Origin: Streptomyces bathyalis
Lineage (GTDB): Bacteria > Actinomycetota > Actinomycetes > Streptomycetales > Streptomycetaceae
Length of the DNA stretch: 64,000 nucleotides
Reading direction: 5' to 3'
Assembly: GCF_015910445.1 (NCBI RefSeq)
Contig: NZ_CP048882.1
Coordinates: forward strand, 434,001-498,000
The position numbers and the translations under genes are program-made. The notes beneath the pieces were generated by a model. That model saw nothing but the letters and a program-made list of their open reading frames with translations. It was not told the origin of the DNA and did no database searches. Position 1 is the stretch's first letter, and each line of letters opens with the position of its first letter. Shown one piece after another: positions 8,280 through 16,429 of the stretch.

Positions 8280-9350
8280 TCACGCCGTCTTCTCGGCGCA
8301 CAGAACGGCCGGTACGGGGATGACGTCGGAGGGGATGTCGGCAGGATCCTTGGTGACCGTGCTGGTCACCGTGAACCCGCACTCCTCCAGCCACTTCTTG
8401 TACGTCGACAGCTTCTGCGGCCCGCCCTGCCCCATGGTGCAGCCGATGAAGAAGGCCGGGAAGAAGTCCACGTTGTAGTTGTCGGACTCCGTGATGTTCT
8501 CGGGGTACACGGGCACCAGTACGTTGACCTGGCCACCCACCTCCAGCGCCCCGTGGACGCCGGCGAGGATCCGGAACACGTCGTCCCTGTCGAACATGTC
8601 CAGGAAGTGCTTGATCAGCACGACGTCGAATCCCTTGGGGATGCTGTCGAAGACGTCACCGCCGATGAAAGAACAGTGCTCGTCCACACCGTGGGTCCGG
8701 AAGTTCTCGAGGCACTCCTCCTCTTTCTCGGGCAGGTCGAAGGTCGTCACCGTGAGTCCGGGAGACGCCTTCAGCTTGTACGTGTTGATCGCTCCGAGGC
8801 CGGTGTTCCCGGCGAGGTCGAGCACCCGCCCACCGGACGGGAGGTCGATGTTCTCGAAGAACCAGGAGTCGATGCGGGAGGTGACGGTGTCCATCAACGT
8901 CGACCAGGACTCGCGCAGGTCCTTGTGCTCGGCCACGGCTCCGTACAGGGTTCCCTCGGACCCGTAGAGCTCCTTCAAACCGAAGGGCGTGCCGGTACGC
9001 GCGCTGTCGGTGAGGTAGAACAACTGCCTGAGCGCCACAACCTTGATCATGTTCATGTACGTGAGCGCGCGCCGGAGGTCGGCGTCGTCGACCCCGGCGA
9101 GCGCGTCGAGGGCGTACCCGCCCGAGGCCTCGTCGCAGGAGACGAACTGCTCCTTGACCAGCAGGTGCAGGAGCTGCTCCACGGCGTCCGGCTTGGCGCC
9201 GACGGCCTTGCCCAGATCGGTGGCCGTCGCCCCCGGCTGCTCCCGGATCTTGTCGATGATGCCCAGCTCGAAGCAGGACAGCAGGTTCATGAACCGTGCG
9301 GGCCCGACCATGTACTCGCGAAACCGCCCGAGTGTGACTTCCGGCGTCAT
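8280..9350 (-). CDS. Methyltransferase-fold protein, paralogue A
   Basis: This 356-residue protein resembles the two tandem genes at 19739 and 20884 along its whole length. An N-terminal winged-helix dimerisation domain (FELGIIDKIREQPGATATDL) is followed by a Rossmann domain, the layout of O-methyltransferase family 2. However, the SAM loop reads LDLAGNTGLG instead of DVGGGxG. The region that usually holds the catalytic LHDW reads FLDMFD, so the His is replaced. The start at 9350 is chosen because it matches the N-termini of its paralogues and has AAGGGA upstream. Function is uncertain: it may be a methyltransferase of altered chemistry. Confidence 0.8.
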   Translation of the reverse strand: MTPEVTLGRFREYMVGPARFMNLLSCFELGIIDKIREQPGATATDLGKAVGAKPDAVEQLLHLLVKEQFVSCDEASGGYALDALAGVDDADLRRALTYMNMIKVVALRQLFYLTDSARTGTPFGLKELYGSEGTLYGAVAEHKDLRESWSTLMDTVTSRIDSWFFENIDLPSGGRVLDLAGNTGLGAINTYKLKASPGLTVTTFDLPEKEEECLENFRTHGVDEHCSFIGGDVFDSIPKGFDVVLIKHFLDMFDRDDVFRILAGVHGALEVGGQVNVLVPVYPENITESDNYNVDFFPAFFIGCTMGQGGPQKLSTYKKWLEECGFTVTSTVTKDPADIPSDVIPVPAVLCAEKTA

Positions 9351-9527
9351 GTTGTTGATCCCTTCGGGTTGGTGAGACTCCATCACTGCGGCGCGCCGGG
9401 CGGGCCGATGTCCGCCTCGGCCGGGTGCGCATGAACCACCGGTGGGCACCGCCCTCGCAACGGGGCGCTCTGCCCTGATGCGTCGGCCGTCCGGTGCAGT
9501 GACCGGCGTTCGTCGATCCGGTGTGGA

Positions 9528-9562
9528 GGACCCCGGGACGTCCGGGGACGTCCGCGGGGTCC
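9528..9562. terminator. Inverted repeat downstream of the AMP-ligase gene
   Basis: Arms GGACCCCG (9528-9535) and CGGGGTCC (9555-9562) enclose a further self-complementary stretch built on GGACGTCC. It begins 14 bases beyond the stop of the minus-strand ligase gene, a normal place for a Streptomyces terminator without a U-tract. Confidence 0.5.
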
Positions 9563-9575
9563 GGTCGGGCAGATC

Positions 9576-11159
9576 TCAGCCCCGCGGCTGCGGCTGTTCG
9601 CGGAGCCGCCGGGACAGCTCGACGCGCTGCACCTTCAGCGTGGCGGTCTGCGGAAGTTCGGCCTGCGGGATCTGGATCGGGTCGGCCAGCTGAGGGAAGC
9701 CGGCAACAGCCGTGCGCCAGCGCTCTCGGTCCAGCGGCTTGTCGTCGTGGGTGCAGATCACTGGAACCGCCTCGTCGTCCTGACCGGGCACCACCACCAG
9801 CTCACTCAGCTCGTCCAGCTTGCCCAGGACGAGGTCCTCGATCTCCAGGCTGCTGTCGACCCCGGGGATCATGTCGACCTCGCGGTCGAGCATGTGGAGG
9901 CAGCCCGCCTTGGTGCGGTAACCCACGTCCCCGGTCCGCCACCAGGCGCCGTGCCTGTTCGCGTCGTACCGGTCCTGCTCGCCGAAGTAGGTCTTGGCCA
10001 GGCCGTCCCAACTGACCTCGATGAAGCCGGGGTTGCGCTTGGAGGGCCGCTTGCCGTTCGGGCTCACCACCCGCACCTTCGCGCACCCCGGCATTGCGAA
10101 CCCGACGCAGCGTCCGTTCGTCCGGTGCGCCGACCTGCGGAAGTACGCTCGACCGACGGCCGGGCCGACCTCGCTCTGCCCGTAGATCTGGAAGAAGAGG
10201 GGAGCACGCCGCTCGGACGAGCTGAGCAGCCGGCTCATGGTCCGGGGATGGATCGCGTCGAAGGTGCTGCTGAAGTACTTCACCGACGCGAATGGCCTGC
10301 GCGGGTCGTCGGCGAGCGGCTCCCATTCCATCAGCGAATTGGGCAGCGCCTCGATGAGCCCCGGCCGATTGTCGAGGAGGAACCGGCCGGCCTCGTCCGG
10401 ATCGGACTCGTTCATCAGCAGCACCGGCATCTCCTTGAAGAGCGCCAGAGCCAACGCCGCGAACATCCGCGAGTGCACGAAGGAAATGTGGATCGCGACG
10501 GTCTCCCGCTTCCGCATCAGCGACAGGAGCCGCCACTGGGGCGTGAGCCGGAGCCCCTGGGTCCGCGGCGTGTGCACCACGAGCTTCGGAAGCCCCGTGG
10601 TCCCCGAGGTGTGGGTGATCAACGCCGGCTCGTCCAGCGGCCGGAACACCGGCTCGACACGTGGGGACCCGGCGAGTTCACCGAGTGACACCGCCCCTGG
10701 CCGGTCGCCGGACACGATGAGCACTCGTCGGGTGAGGTCCGCCACCGGCTCGTCAGCCAGCACGTCGAGCTTGTGCACGTCGGTGAGCAACGTCGGCTGG
10801 TCCAGGCGTCGTAGCAGGGCACCGACGGTCGCGCCGTCGAGGGCGGGCGACAGCATCACGGGAATCGCCCCGATGCGCGCCGCCGCCATGGCGAGCAGAC
10901 AGACGTCGGAGTTGGCGGTCTTGTGGACCACGAGATGGTCATCGGTCCGCACCCCGGCCGCCCACAGCCGGCCGGCCAGGTCGTCCACGTGCTCGGCCAG
11001 CTCGGCCACCGTCAGGCGCCGCCCCGCTTCAGGGAGGACGTCCAGGTCGTGGTCGAGTGTGACCGTCGTCGAGCCGTTCTTCGCCGCGGCCCTCTCCGGC
11101 ACGACGCCGAGGTGAAGACCGCGCTGCCGTATCGTTCGGTGGAGCTGGGAGTCTTTCAT
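9576..11159 (-). CDS. AMP-forming acyl/aryl ligase (ANL superfamily)
   Basis: A 527-residue adenylate-forming enzyme. It shows the ATP-binding motif THTSGTTGLPK, the A5-type motif IYGQSEVGP, WWRTGDVGY with a following LDREVDM, and a C-terminal LPQTATLKVQR carrying the catalytic lysine (the usual Gly before it is Leu). Such enzymes activate a carboxylic acid as acyl-AMP and usually transfer it to CoA or a carrier protein. No carrier protein is seen nearby, so CoA is the likelier acceptor. AAGGAGGA precedes the ATG at 11159. Its place beside the rppA genes suggests that it loads an acid for acylation or chain building. Confidence 0.85.
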   Translation of the reverse strand: MKDSQLHRTIRQRGLHLGVVPERAAAKNGSTTVTLDHDLDVLPEAGRRLTVAELAEHVDDLAGRLWAAGVRTDDHLVVHKTANSDVCLLAMAAARIGAIPVMLSPALDGATVGALLRRLDQPTLLTDVHKLDVLADEPVADLTRRVLIVSGDRPGAVSLGELAGSPRVEPVFRPLDEPALITHTSGTTGLPKLVVHTPRTQGLRLTPQWRLLSLMRKRETVAIHISFVHSRMFAALALALFKEMPVLLMNESDPDEAGRFLLDNRPGLIEALPNSLMEWEPLADDPRRPFASVKYFSSTFDAIHPRTMSRLLSSSERRAPLFFQIYGQSEVGPAVGRAYFRRSAHRTNGRCVGFAMPGCAKVRVVSPNGKRPSKRNPGFIEVSWDGLAKTYFGEQDRYDANRHGAWWRTGDVGYRTKAGCLHMLDREVDMIPGVDSSLEIEDLVLGKLDELSELVVVPGQDDEAVPVICTHDDKPLDRERWRTAVAGFPQLADPIQIPQAELPQTATLKVQRVELSRRLREQPQPRG

Positions 11160-11575
11160 CGGAGTTCCTCCTTCGCAGCGTTCGGTGGACATCCGGGCCG
11201 TCGCCGGCTGGGGGCCGTCGCGCAGAGCGCGCTGAAGTCCCAGCGGGAAAAGCGGAGTTGTTGCCCGTGGCACTGCGGTGCCACCGGGGCCCGGGCCGGG
11301 CCGGCTTCCCGAAAGCGACAGGACCGCCGCTCCGTGGGCAGCGATCTCGTCGGCGTTTGCCGGTCTGGGGCCGGTCGGGGTTCTTTCGTTCTCCTGTGCG
11401 CCCGGGAGGCGGCAGGTCCCCCACTGCCGAGCCATCGCCATGAGGGGTCGGCGCCGCGAACAGCGAGGCCCGGGCGGCGGACGAGCGGTGGTCGTTTCTT
11501 CGGCGAACCTCCCGCCGGGGCGCCTCGCCGCACGCCGGAGGAGTGCGCCCGCCGCCTGTCCTGTGTGCACGCGGC
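11160..11575. other. Leader and promoter region of the ligase gene, no gene seen
   Basis: About 415 bases between the ligase start and the wrbA terminator. Reading frames here are proline- and arginine-rich on both strands and have no ribosome sites. It presumably holds the promoter for the minus-strand ligase gene; I could not pick out a specific site. Confidence 0.4.
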
Positions 11576-11606
11576 GGCGTCCCCGGCCCGATGGGCCGGG
11601 GACGCC
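11576..11606. terminator. Perfect stem-loop terminator after wrbA
   Basis: Arms GGCGTCCCCGGCCC (11576-11589) and GGGCCGGGGACGCC (11593-11606) form a perfect 14-bp stem with a three-base loop. It lies 30 bases past the wrbA stop on the minus strand, a very stable intrinsic-type terminator. Confidence 0.75.
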
Positions 11607-11636
11607 GAAGCCGCCTGCCGTCGTTGCCCTGCCGGA

Positions 11637-12245
11637 TCAGGCGGAGCGGCCGACCTTGAGCGCCCTCGCGGTGGTCACCACCCGCTGGGCCTGGTACTCC
11701 GCCGCCTTCAGGGCCACTTCGCCGGGCGGGCCCTCACCGGTCACGTGGGACGTTCCGTAGGGGTTGCCCGACTGGAACTGGATGGGGTCGGTGTAGCCGG
11801 GAGGCACGATGATGCCGCCCCAGTGGTAGAAGGTGTTCCCCAGCGCCAGCAGCGTGGACTCCTGCCCGCCGTGGGTGGTGCTGCTGGAGGTGAAGGCCGA
11901 GTACACCTTGTCCGCGAGCGCGCCCTGGAACCACAGGGGGCCGGCGGTGTCCAGGAACGCCTTGAGCTGACTGGAGACGTTGCCGAAACGGGTGGGGGTA
12001 CCGAACATCACCGCGTCCGCCCAGAGCAGGTCGTCGTTGGAGGCCTGCTCGACGTCGGCGGTGGCCTCCAAGTGCTGGCCCCACTCCGGATTTGCGGCGA
12101 TCGCCTCCGGCGGAGCGGACTCGGCGACCTTGCGCACGCGTACGGTCGCACCGGCCTTCTCCGCACCCTCGGCCGCCGCCTGCGTCAGGCTGTGCACCGT
12201 TCCGGTGGAGCTGTAGTAGATGATGGAGACGTTCACAGATTCCAT
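11637..12245 (-). CDS. wrbA: WrbA-like NAD(P)H:quinone oxidoreductase
   Basis: A 202-residue flavodoxin-fold protein. The FMN phosphate loop is YYSSTGTVHSL near the N-terminus. It is followed by MFGTPTRFGNVSSQLK and SSSTTHGGQEST, the WrbA flavin-binding signatures. WrbA enzymes reduce quinones by two electrons, avoiding semiquinone radicals. In this cluster that suits handling or detoxifying a naphthoquinone. The ATG at 12245 has GAGGGA upstream. It is transcribed away from the ECF41 sigma gene and has its own strong terminator. Confidence 0.88.
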   Translation of the reverse strand: MESVNVSIIYYSSTGTVHSLTQAAAEGAEKAGATVRVRKVAESAPPEAIAANPEWGQHLEATADVEQASNDDLLWADAVMFGTPTRFGNVSSQLKAFLDTAGPLWFQGALADKVYSAFTSSSTTHGGQESTLLALGNTFYHWGGIIVPPGYTDPIQFQSGNPYGTSHVTGEGPPGEVALKAAEYQAQRVVTTARALKVGRSA

Positions 12246-12620
12246 AGTTGCTTCCCTCTTCGACGATTCTTGTCCGCTGGTGTCGGCCGGGCCCACCGTG
12301 CGGGTGAGCGGCGGCCGAGCCCGTCCGGCGTCCCGGTTCAGCCGGCGAGGAGTCGGCCGCCGAAGCGGCCCCACGCCGCGAACACCGCCATGCGAACAGG
12401 ACCACGCTGCAACCCGATGGACGGGAACCCCTGACGGGTGAGCCGCTCGGGTCCCGAAGTCGACAGGTGGTGATCGGGCATGCCACAGAAGGCAGAGGAC
12501 CGGCGGGAAGCCGGTCCCTCACCAGTACGACGACACACACCCTCGTAATGTCAGGCGTCCGGCCCGTCCGTAACGTCAGGTGCCACGCGCGGTCGGGTAC
12601 GAGGTCCGGCCGAACGGGCA
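12246..12620. other. Divergent promoter region between wrbA and the ECF41 sigma gene
   Basis: About 375 bases with no supported gene. It should contain promoters firing in both directions. The clearest structure is a direct repeat at 12544-12580, listed separately. Confidence 0.5.
12544..12580 (+). promoter_or_regulatory. Direct repeat upstream of the ECF41 sigma gene
   Basis: CGTAATGTCAGG (12544-12555) and CGTAACGTCAGG (12569-12580) differ at one base and are 25 bases apart. The pair contains a TGTCAGG followed 18 bases later by CGTC. That recalls the TGTCACA...CGTC promoter type described for ECF41 sigma factors, but with a mismatched -35 and a longer spacer. It may be an autoregulated promoter or a binding site for another regulator. 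Confidence 0.35.
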
Positions 12621-12653
12621 ATGGCGAGAGCGAGAGAGCGAGTTGGCCACACC

Positions 12654-13586
12654 ATGAGCAAGCAGTCCGAACCGGCGGACGGCCGTCTCGACCCGGAACT
12701 GAGCGCGATCCTGAGCGAGCGGCGCCAACTGATCAACCTCGGGTACCGGTTCCTCGGTTCCCTGACCGACGCCGAGGACGTCGTGCAGGAGACGTACGTC
12801 CGCTGGTACGCCCTGTCCCGTGAGCAGCAGGAGGCCATCGAGTCCCCCGCACGCTGGCTGATGAAGGTCGCCAGCCGCATCTGCCTCGACCACCTCGGAT
12901 CGGCTCGGGCCCGGCGGGAGAACTACGTGGGCGAGTGGATCCCCGAGCCCCTGCCGGATCGTGCGGAGTGGACCGCCGGGCGATCGCCCGGGAGCACCGG
13001 TGACCCGGCCGACCGGGTCACCCTCGACGAGTCGGTCAACATGGCTTTTCTCGTCGTGCTGGAGTCGATGACCCCTGCCGAACGCGTGGCGTTCGTCCTG
13101 CACGACGTCTTCCACTACTCCTTCGCCGAAGTGGCGGAGATCGTCGGCCGTACTCCGCATGCCTGTCGCCAGCTGGCCTTCTCGGGCCGCCGCCGCATCC
13201 GCGCGTCACGGGCCCGCGCCACGCCGGCGACCCAACGCACCGGCACGGTCAGGGAGTTCAAGCTGGCCTGGGAGGCCAAGGACATCGACGCCCTGATCGC
13301 CCTCCTCGACCCCGAGGCCCTGACGACCGCCGACGGCGGCGGCCTCGTCAGCGCCGTACTGCGCCCCATCAGGGGAGGCGAGCACGTCGCGCGGGCCTTC
13401 GTCGACATCGCCAGCCGGACACCCGACCTGAAGCTGCTGGAACGTACGGTCAACGGCCAGCCCGGCCTGGTGGTCCAGCAGGAAGGAGTGACCGCGGCGG
13501 TCCTCGCGTTCGACATCGTGGGTGACCGCATCAAGCAGGTCTGGGCGGTTCGCAACCCCGAGAAGCTCCGCCCCTGGACGGGCTGA
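12654..13586 (+). CDS. sigJ: ECF41-family (SigJ-like) sigma factor with SnoaL-like C-terminal domain
   Basis: The protein has sigma region 2 (LGSLTDAEDVVQETYVRWY), region 4 (SFAEVAEIVGRTPHACRQL) and a roughly 110-residue C-terminal NTF2/SnoaL-like extension. Three ECF41 marks are visible: the linker IPEPLPD, the DGGG motif in TTADGGGLV, and VRNPEKL near the end. In this family the extension modulates sigma activity in place of an anti-sigma factor, and the typical target is a carboxymuconolactone-decarboxylase/oxidoreductase-type gene; one lies at 22166. I start at the ATG at 12654; an in-frame ATG at 12621 would add 11 residues. It converges on the methyltransferase gene. Confidence 0.9.
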   Translation: MSKQSEPADGRLDPELSAILSERRQLINLGYRFLGSLTDAEDVVQETYVRWYALSREQQEAIESPARWLMKVASRICLDHLGSARARRENYVGEWIPEPLPDRAEWTAGRSPGSTGDPADRVTLDESVNMAFLVVLESMTPAERVAFVLHDVFHYSFAEVAEIVGRTPHACRQLAFSGRRRIRASRARATPATQRTGTVREFKLAWEAKDIDALIALLDPEALTTADGGGLVSAVLRPIRGGEHVARAFVDIASRTPDLKLLERTVNGQPGLVVQQEGVTAAVLAFDIVGDRIKQVWAVRNPEKLRPWTG

Positions 13587-13620
13587 CCACGTTCATCGTC
13601 CTGACAGGACAGTCGATCCC

Positions 13621-13650
13621 GGTCAGGGTCCTCCGAGTGCCGGCCTGACC
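13621..13650. terminator. Weak inverted repeat between convergent genes
   Basis: GGTCAGG (13621-13627) and CCTGACC (13644-13650) form a seven-bp stem. It sits between the end of the sigma gene and the end of the minus-strand methyltransferase gene. A shared terminator is possible but weak. Confidence 0.3.
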
Positions 13651-13654
13651 CTGC

Positions 13655-14653
13655 TCATCGGGCGAAGATCAAGGTGGCAGGCGCGGGCGTCGACTGGAAC
13701 GAGACGTCGTCGAAACCGGCCTTGGTGAGCCACGACCGGTAGTCGGCCCGCCGCCAGGTACTGCCCTGCTTGCTCTTCATCAGCATCTCCGTGGCGAAGA
13801 TCAGCGGGAAGGGCGGGCCACTGCGGTCGTTCTCGACGACGTAGTCGCAGACGACCAGGGTGCCGCCGGGCTTGAGGGCGCTCCGCAGCTTGCTGAAGAG
13901 CTCGATGTTGTCCTCCGGGCCTTCCTGGTGGGCGATGTGGGAGTACACCGCGACGTCGTAGGTGTCGGTGCCGAAGTCGGTCGTGTGGAAGTCGCCGTCC
14001 ACGCAGGAGAACCGGTCGGCCACGCCGTGCTCGGCCACGAGTCGGCGGGCGATGGTGTTGACCGGTCCCCAGTCGAGCTGGGTCGCCCGGGCGGTCGGGT
14101 TGAGCCCCAGCCAGATGGCGGAGTAGATGCCCGAGCCGCCACCCACGTCGAGGATCGAGACGTCCCCGGCCTCCGCCAGGCGCAGGGTCTCCGCAGCGAT
14201 CTTCGCCACGGGCACGGACTGCGCGGCGATGGCCGGGACCACTTCCGCCCAGTGCGGGTTGTCGGCCACCTCCACCGCCGGGTCCGTCACCGGTCCCCCG
14301 GCCTCGACGACGTCGGGCAGGTCCGCCATGACGCACATCTGGGGCAGCTTCAGTGTCGCGAAGCTGGTCAGGCCGGCCGGCCTGCCCTCGACCAGAAAGG
14401 CCGATGCCTCGGGGGTGTTGCGGTAGCCGCCGTCGCGCAGCTCCACGAGACCGAGGCTGACGAGCCCGTCGAGGAGGGTCTGTGTACCCCGCTCCGAGAT
14501 GTCCGCCCGCTCGGCCAGTCGGCCGGCTGTGTCGGCGCCGGCGTCGAGGTGGGTGAAGAGCGAGTGCTTCGCCGCGGCGCCGACGATGGCGGTCGTCCAA
14601 TAGCCGTTGATGAGCTGCATGATGCGCTCCGGCGTCGGCTGGCTGTCTGTCAT
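13655..14653 (-). CDS. SAM-dependent (O-)methyltransferase, family 2 type
   Basis: A 332-residue protein with an N-terminal winged-helix dimerisation domain and a C-terminal Rossmann domain. The SAM loop is canonical: ILDVGGGSGIYSA. A His at the usual catalytic place is kept in SHIAHQEGPEDN. This contrasts with the three degenerate paralogues elsewhere in the cluster. It starts nine bases after the aminotransferase stop with GAGAGGGG upstream, so it belongs to the rppA-cupin-aminotransferase transcript. It probably methylates a hydroxyl or ring carbon of the naphthoquinone product. Confidence 0.88.
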   Translation of the reverse strand: MTDSQPTPERIMQLINGYWTTAIVGAAAKHSLFTHLDAGADTAGRLAERADISERGTQTLLDGLVSLGLVELRDGGYRNTPEASAFLVEGRPAGLTSFATLKLPQMCVMADLPDVVEAGGPVTDPAVEVADNPHWAEVVPAIAAQSVPVAKIAAETLRLAEAGDVSILDVGGGSGIYSAIWLGLNPTARATQLDWGPVNTIARRLVAEHGVADRFSCVDGDFHTTDFGTDTYDVAVYSHIAHQEGPEDNIELFSKLRSALKPGGTLVVCDYVVENDRSGPPFPLIFATEMLMKSKQGSTWRRADYRSWLTKAGFDDVSFQSTPAPATLIFAR

Positions 14654-14662
14654 GCGCCCCTC

Positions 14663-15805
14663 TCAGGTCGTGTGTGGACGTACGTGGGTCTTGAGCGCGT
14701 TCCGAAGGACTTCTGCGACCCGCTCCACCTGGTCCGCGCTCAGCTCGGCGTGCATGGGGATGGCGAGGTTGCGTTCGAAGAGCTCCGCGGAGACCGGGCA
14801 CTGCTGCTTCGCCTCATAGACGGGCTGCAGGTGGGAGGCCCAGGTACCGTGGCCGCAGCCGACGCCCTGTGCCCGCAGGTCGGCGGCGACCGCCGCCCGG
14901 TCGACGCCCGGGTGCAGCGTCACCATGTAGGACTGCCAGGCGTGGGTGCGGTCCTGCGGCACGTGCGGCAGCGTCAGAAGTTCCTCGTCGGCCAGCAGTT
15001 CCGCGTACCGCGCCGCTACGCCCTGCCGACGCTCCAGCAAGGCATCGATCCGGCTGATCTGCACCTGGAGGATCGCGGCGGCGATGTCGGACAGCTTGTA
15101 GTTGTAGCCGATCTCGGTGAACTCCGGGATCGGCAACCCGACGACCTTCGACTGGTCGAAGATGCTGCCGATGCCGAAGGACGACCGCAGTCGCGCGTCC
15201 GCCCCGAGTGCCGGGTCGGCCGTCAACAGGGCCCCGCCTTCACCGCTGGTGGCTCCCTTGCGCCCGTGGAAGGACAGGCAGGCCACGGGCGCCAGTGCAC
15301 CGGCCTGGACCCCTTGGTAGGTCGCGCCGACCGAGCATGCGGCGTCCTCTACCACGAACAGCCCGTGGCGGTCCGCTATCGACCGCAATTCCGCGTAGTC
15401 GGCGGGCAGGCCGACCGTGTCCACGGCGATGATGCCCACGGTGCGCGGCCCGACCAGGTCTGACACCGCGCGCGGGTCCACGGTGCCGGTGTCGGGACGC
15501 ACGTCGGCGAAGACCGGGACGGCGTCGAGGTAGCGCACGGCGTGGGCCGGGGCCGGGAACGTGTAGTCGGCGACGATCACCTCGTCGCCCGGCCGGACCC
15601 CGAGCGCGAGCAGGGCCAGGTGGAGGGCGGCGCCGCAGTTGCTCAACGCGACCGCGTCACCTACCGCGTACCGGGCTGTCAGCTCGGCTTCCAGCGCCTT
15701 CCCTCTCGGGCCTTGACCGGCCGGCCAGCCGGAGGCGAACACCTCCTCGACGGCTGCCAGTTCCTGCTCACCCAAGCTCGCGTGAACCAGGGGGATCATG
15801 TCCAT
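14663..15805 (-). CDS. DegT/DnrJ/EryC1/StrS-family PLP aminotransferase
   Basis: A 380-residue fold-type I aminotransferase. The PLP-lysine region reads LSFHGRKGATSGEGG, the DegT/DnrJ signature, with VVEDAACSVGA upstream for the cofactor aspartate. The family usually aminates sugars. Here there are no sugar-nucleotide genes; the partners are a type III PKS, a cupin and a methyltransferase. From memory, aminotransferases of this class aminate the tetrahydroxynaphthalene/flaviolin ring in furaquinocin- and naphterpin-type pathways, and I infer the same here. I start at ATG 15805, which has AAAGG five bases upstream; a GTG at 15811 overlaps that site. Confidence 0.88.
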   Translation of the reverse strand: MDMIPLVHASLGEQELAAVEEVFASGWPAGQGPRGKALEAELTARYAVGDAVALSNCGAALHLALLALGVRPGDEVIVADYTFPAPAHAVRYLDAVPVFADVRPDTGTVDPRAVSDLVGPRTVGIIAVDTVGLPADYAELRSIADRHGLFVVEDAACSVGATYQGVQAGALAPVACLSFHGRKGATSGEGGALLTADPALGADARLRSSFGIGSIFDQSKVVGLPIPEFTEIGYNYKLSDIAAAILQVQISRIDALLERRQGVAARYAELLADEELLTLPHVPQDRTHAWQSYMVTLHPGVDRAAVAADLRAQGVGCGHGTWASHLQPVYEAKQQCPVSAELFERNLAIPMHAELSADQVERVAEVLRNALKTHVRPHTT

Positions 15806-15849
15806 CGTCACCTTTCAACGACGCGTTGTGGTCTGTTGCCCGGTAGGGG

Positions 15850-16377
15850 TCAGGAGGCGGACGGCGGCTCGTAGCGGAGCGGCGTGATCTGGTGGACGTC
15901 GTATCGTTCGCGCATCTTCTCGACGGCGGCCGGGTCGACCTCGTGGCCGGCCGAGAAGATCTCGGCGATCTCGTCGAAGTAGTGCTCGTGGTCCGGCGCC
16001 GGGTGGCTCTGGAACAGCATCACCGCGGGCTCGTCGCTGCGGTTCCTGAACGCGTGCGGGGTGTTCGGCGGGACGAACATGCAGCTGCCCCGGCCCGCAC
16101 GCACCGCACGAGTCCCGTCTGCGGACTCCCAGTCGTGCCAGCTGTCCTCGGTGCGCTCGGTCGGCTCGAACGCCAGGAGTTCGAGCTCTCCCTCCAGTAC
16201 GTAGAAGAACTCCTGCGAGTGGTGGTGGATGTGCGCCCCGACGTCGAAGCCGGGCGGAACCATCACCTCGAAGCAGGACGTGACGGAGCCGTCCGCCCCG
16301 GTGACCTTGAAGGTGATCTCCTGAGCCTTTGTGATCAGCTTCCGTCCGTGACCAGCGGGCATGACGAGGCCGCTCAT
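15850..16377 (-). CDS. Cupin-domain protein, candidate naphthol oxygenase
   Basis: A 175-residue single cupin. The first cupin motif is visible as GAHIHHHSQEFFYVLEGELE (metal His/Glu ligands) and the second as FVPPNTPHAFRNRSDEPA. RppA genes are commonly followed by such a cupin, and MomA-type cupins oxidise tetrahydroxynaphthalene to flaviolin. The metal ligands are intact, so it should be active. It lies 52 bases downstream of rppA with AAGGAAG before the ATG. The oxidase role is inferred from context. Confidence 0.85.
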   Translation of the reverse strand: MSGLVMPAGHGRKLITKAQEITFKVTGADGSVTSCFEVMVPPGFDVGAHIHHHSQEFFYVLEGELELLAFEPTERTEDSWHDWESADGTRAVRAGRGSCMFVPPNTPHAFRNRSDEPAVMLFQSHPAPDHEHYFDEIAEIFSAGHEVDPAAVEKMRERYDVHQITPLRYEPPSAS

Positions 16378-16429
16378 GCGATGCACTTCCTTGTCGTCGA
16401 GGGTCGTTGGAGCGCCTTCAGGAGGGCGC

